A stretch of DNA of 6,122 nucleotides from Chloroflexota bacterium. GTDB taxonomy: Bacteria > Chloroflexota > Dehalococcoidia > Lucifugimonadales > Australimonadaceae. The notes under the pieces are model-generated. The model was given only the letters and a program-made list of their open reading frames with translations, searched no databases and was not told the DNA's origin. The position numbers and the translations under genes are program-made. The DNA lies in contig JAQBVZ010000051.1 of the NCBI GenBank assembly GCA_027625205.1, positions 1 through 6,122 on the forward strand, given 5' to 3'. Below are positions 5,794 through 6,122 of the stretch, piece after piece (positions within the stretch are counted from its first letter, which is position 1; each line of letters begins with the position of its first letter).

Positions 5794-6122
5794 ATGACCC
5801 AGCCCACGATTCGGGCCATAGACGGCGATGGCCATATTGGCGAAAATTCATCCGCGATACATGAGTATTTGGAACAGCCTTACAAGGAGTTCCGCTCTGG
5901 CTCGTCCGGCCCTGGCGGGCTGCTTCCGCTGGACGGTTGGGACCGCTATCTGGGGCGGAGGCTCTACCGCGGTGGCGCCAGTCGCACAGAAGACTGGGAG
6001 CAGGCGTTACAAAAGGGTGACATGCAGGCCACGGTGCTCTATCCCTCCATGGGCCTCTTCCTGGGTTTTATCAAAGACCCAGACTATCAAGTGGCCTTTG
6101 CCAAGGCGTACAACACGTGGAT
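5794..6122 (+). CDS. Amidohydrolase family 2 (ACMSD-like metal-dependent hydrolase), partial N-terminus
   Basis: An open frame from ATG 5794 runs 109 codons to the right edge. GGAGAGG (5785-5791) lies just upstream as ribosome binding site. The N-terminus RAIDGDGHIGE (7-17) matches the D-x-D-x-H-x-x-E opening of amidohydrolase family 2. The usual first strand of the TIM barrel there provides metal-binding residues (D12 and H14 are candidates). Further on, MQATVLYPSMGLF (about residues 77-89) and DPDYQVAFAKAYNTW at the end match the family's typical 'LyP..g......dp..a....AYN.W' stretch. Relatives are decarboxylases or hydrolases such as 2-amino-3-carboxymuconate-6-semialdehyde decarboxylase. 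The substrate cannot be told, and the remaining metal ligands lie beyond the window. Confidence 0.82.
   Translation, partial: MTQPTIRAIDGDGHIGENSSAIHEYLEQPYKEFRSGSSGPGGLLPLDGWDRYLGRRLYRGGASRTEDWEQALQKGDMQATVLYPSMGLFLGFIKDPDYQVAFAKAYNTW

Overview
The window looks like a stretch of a GC-rich bacterial chromosome: dense, mostly co-directional genes with strong GGAGG-type ribosome binding sites. The mix of a DUF3179 protein, a Tes/MJ0619-like radical SAM protein, a 'CC...LLGDSxHPGG' methyltransferase and a family-2 amidohydrolase suggests a Chloroflexota relative (Dehalococcoidia/SAR202 type). That placement is an inference from gene content and is only weakly supported.

Layout. (1) Positions 1-329, minus strand: the N-terminal part of a Crp/Fnr-type cyclic-nucleotide-binding-domain protein that runs off the left edge. 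(2) Positions 330-516: a divergent intergenic region with two inverted repeats. (3) Positions 517-1649, plus strand: two small membrane proteins of no recognised family. They share one repeat unit, present once in the first protein and twice in the second. The pair is closed by a hairpin terminator at about 1674-1707. (4) Positions 1794-5720, plus strand: a tightly packed four-gene run, namely a membrane-anchored DUF3179 protein, a Tes/MJ0619-like radical SAM protein, an SRPBCC-fold protein and a class I methyltransferase. Gaps are 46 nt, 4 nt and then an overlap. (5) From 5794: an amidohydrolase cut by the right edge, with its own promoter candidate.

The main discovery is in the DUF3179 gene. 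A conventional reading breaks it into a 130-codon ORF and a 232-codon ORF. Both lie in the same frame, separated only by one TGA at 2184-2186. The TGA sits exactly where this family has the first cysteine of its conserved CPLC motif, so the product would read W-U-P-L-C. Thirteen bases after the TGA begins a perfect 7-bp hairpin with loop GGTCT. This matches the geometry of a bacterial SECIS element and carries the same GGUC loop core as the E. coli formate dehydrogenase SECIS. The gene is therefore best read as one 369-residue candidate selenoprotein with a UxxC redox-like motif, not as two genes or a pseudogene. TGA is used as an ordinary stop by the SRPBCC gene, which argues against genome-wide reassignment.

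How the genes work together is inference. The radical SAM protein, ligand-binding SRPBCC protein and methyltransferase could form a small lipid- or metabolite-modifying pathway, with the DUF3179 selenoprotein acting outside the membrane. No selenocysteine machinery gene (selA, selB, selC or selD) is in the window.
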